A stretch of 15,134 nt of DNA from Polaromonas sp. YR568 (GTDB lineage: Bacteria > Pseudomonadota > Gammaproteobacteria > Burkholderiales > Burkholderiaceae). The stretch spans positions 1 through 15,134 of the forward strand of contig CAMBWM010000027.1 of assembly GCA_945871335.1 (NCBI GenBank), given 5' to 3'. This document shows, piece after piece, positions 14,806 through 15,134 of this stretch; the stretch's first letter is position 1, and each line of letters starts with the position of its first letter. A program made the translations under genes and the position numbers. The notes beneath the pieces were generated by a model, which was not told where the DNA came from, ran no database searches, and saw nothing but the letters and a program-made list of their open reading frames with translations.

Positions 14806-15134
14806 GTGAGCAGCAACAGCCTATACGTTAGTGATGACGCACGCCATAAGGCGCATCGGCGACTGCCCCGTATCGTGTTTGATTACATCGACGGAGCCGT
14901 TGGCAATGAATCCGCTGCCGCCAACAACTTGGCAGCACTGGAGCGTCTGCGTTTGATGCCCCGCGTGCTCGCACCAACACAGCAGTATCTGCTGACCAAG
15001 ACCTTACTGGGCCAGAACCTGAGTCTGCCTTTTGGGATCGCGCCCATGGGCATGTGCAACCTGGCTTGGCCGGGGGCAGACCGGATGCTGGCAGCCGAGG
15101 CCGTCAGGCGAGGCATGCCGCATGGCGTCTCCAC
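14806..15134 (+). CDS. FMN-dependent alpha-hydroxy-acid dehydrogenase/oxidase, 3' end cut by window
   Basis: Family of L-lactate dehydrogenase (LldD), glycolate oxidase and mandelate dehydrogenase: TIM-barrel flavoenzymes that oxidise 2-hydroxy acids to 2-oxo acids. About 109 N-terminal residues are visible. Hallmarks are RRLPRIVFDYIDGAVGNE (about 18-35, with the active-site-region Tyr of FDYIDG), NNLAALERLRLMPRVL (about 39-54) and LPFGIAPMGMCNLAWPGADRMLAAEA (about 76-101), the first barrel strand and FMN-binding region. GTG at 14806 is the only start between the in-frame stop at 14779 and the conserved region. No strong ribosome site is visible. The gene is divergent from the LysR regulator. 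Catalytic His/Arg residues lie beyond the window, so activity and substrate cannot be judged. Confidence 0.92.
   Translation, partial: MSSNSLYVSDDARHKAHRRLPRIVFDYIDGAVGNESAAANNLAALERLRLMPRVLAPTQQYLLTKTLLGQNLSLPFGIAPMGMCNLAWPGADRMLAAEAVRRGMPHGVS

Noticed and set aside
14883..15134. 83-residue - strand open frame at the window end
   Set aside because: Antisense to the FMN-dependent enzyme, which shows clear family motifs.

Overview
The window looks like a chromosomal segment from a betaproteobacterium of the Burkholderiales, most likely the Comamonadaceae (Polaromonas/Rhodoferax-like). This rests on protein character and on the gene order selO-msrB-yciB-bolA-ppiC; no database search was possible. 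No rRNA, tRNA, CRISPR array, insertion sequence or prophage gene was seen. Every gap between genes is shorter than 300 bases.

Left part (1-3735, + strand): a compact housekeeping group. It holds selO (protein AMPylase, missing only its first few codons), msrB (methionine-R-sulfoxide reductase), yciB/ispZ (inner-membrane septation protein A), a bolA-family gene overlapping yciB by 4 bases, and a secreted parvulin-type peptidyl-prolyl isomerase. Several of these act in redox or envelope stress biology. A GC-rich hairpin follows ppiC.

Middle (3779-4960): a 68-residue membrane protein on the - strand, divergent from a FemAB/GNAT-fold acyltransferase-like protein on the + strand.

Right part (5062-15134): a transport and catabolism locus. 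Read on the - strand from 12889 down to 5062, it holds a periplasmic solute-binding protein, two Dpp/Opp-type permeases, a fused two-domain ATPase, an Ldh-family NAD(P)-dependent 2-hydroxyacid/2-oxoacid oxidoreductase and an MFS transporter. The first five genes are tightly packed (4-base overlap, 1-base gap, 8-base overlap), and a strong hairpin lies just after the binding protein gene. Divergent from the operon is an S51/peptidase E-like gene. Its 3' end overlaps by 91 bases the 3' end of a convergent LysR-type regulator. Divergent from the regulator starts an FMN-dependent alpha-hydroxy-acid dehydrogenase, cut by the window end.

The parts fit a pathway in which a peptide-like compound is imported, cleaved by the peptidase, and a released 2-hydroxy acid is handled by two unrelated dehydrogenases under LysR control. 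In support, a similar ~35-base element (AATTTTTA, 2-3 bases, CATAGCG, NN, CAT) lies about 110-120 bases upstream of both the binding protein gene and the FMN enzyme gene, in the same orientation relative to each. The substrate is unknown. This locus is the best candidate for something undescribed here, but each component family is known.
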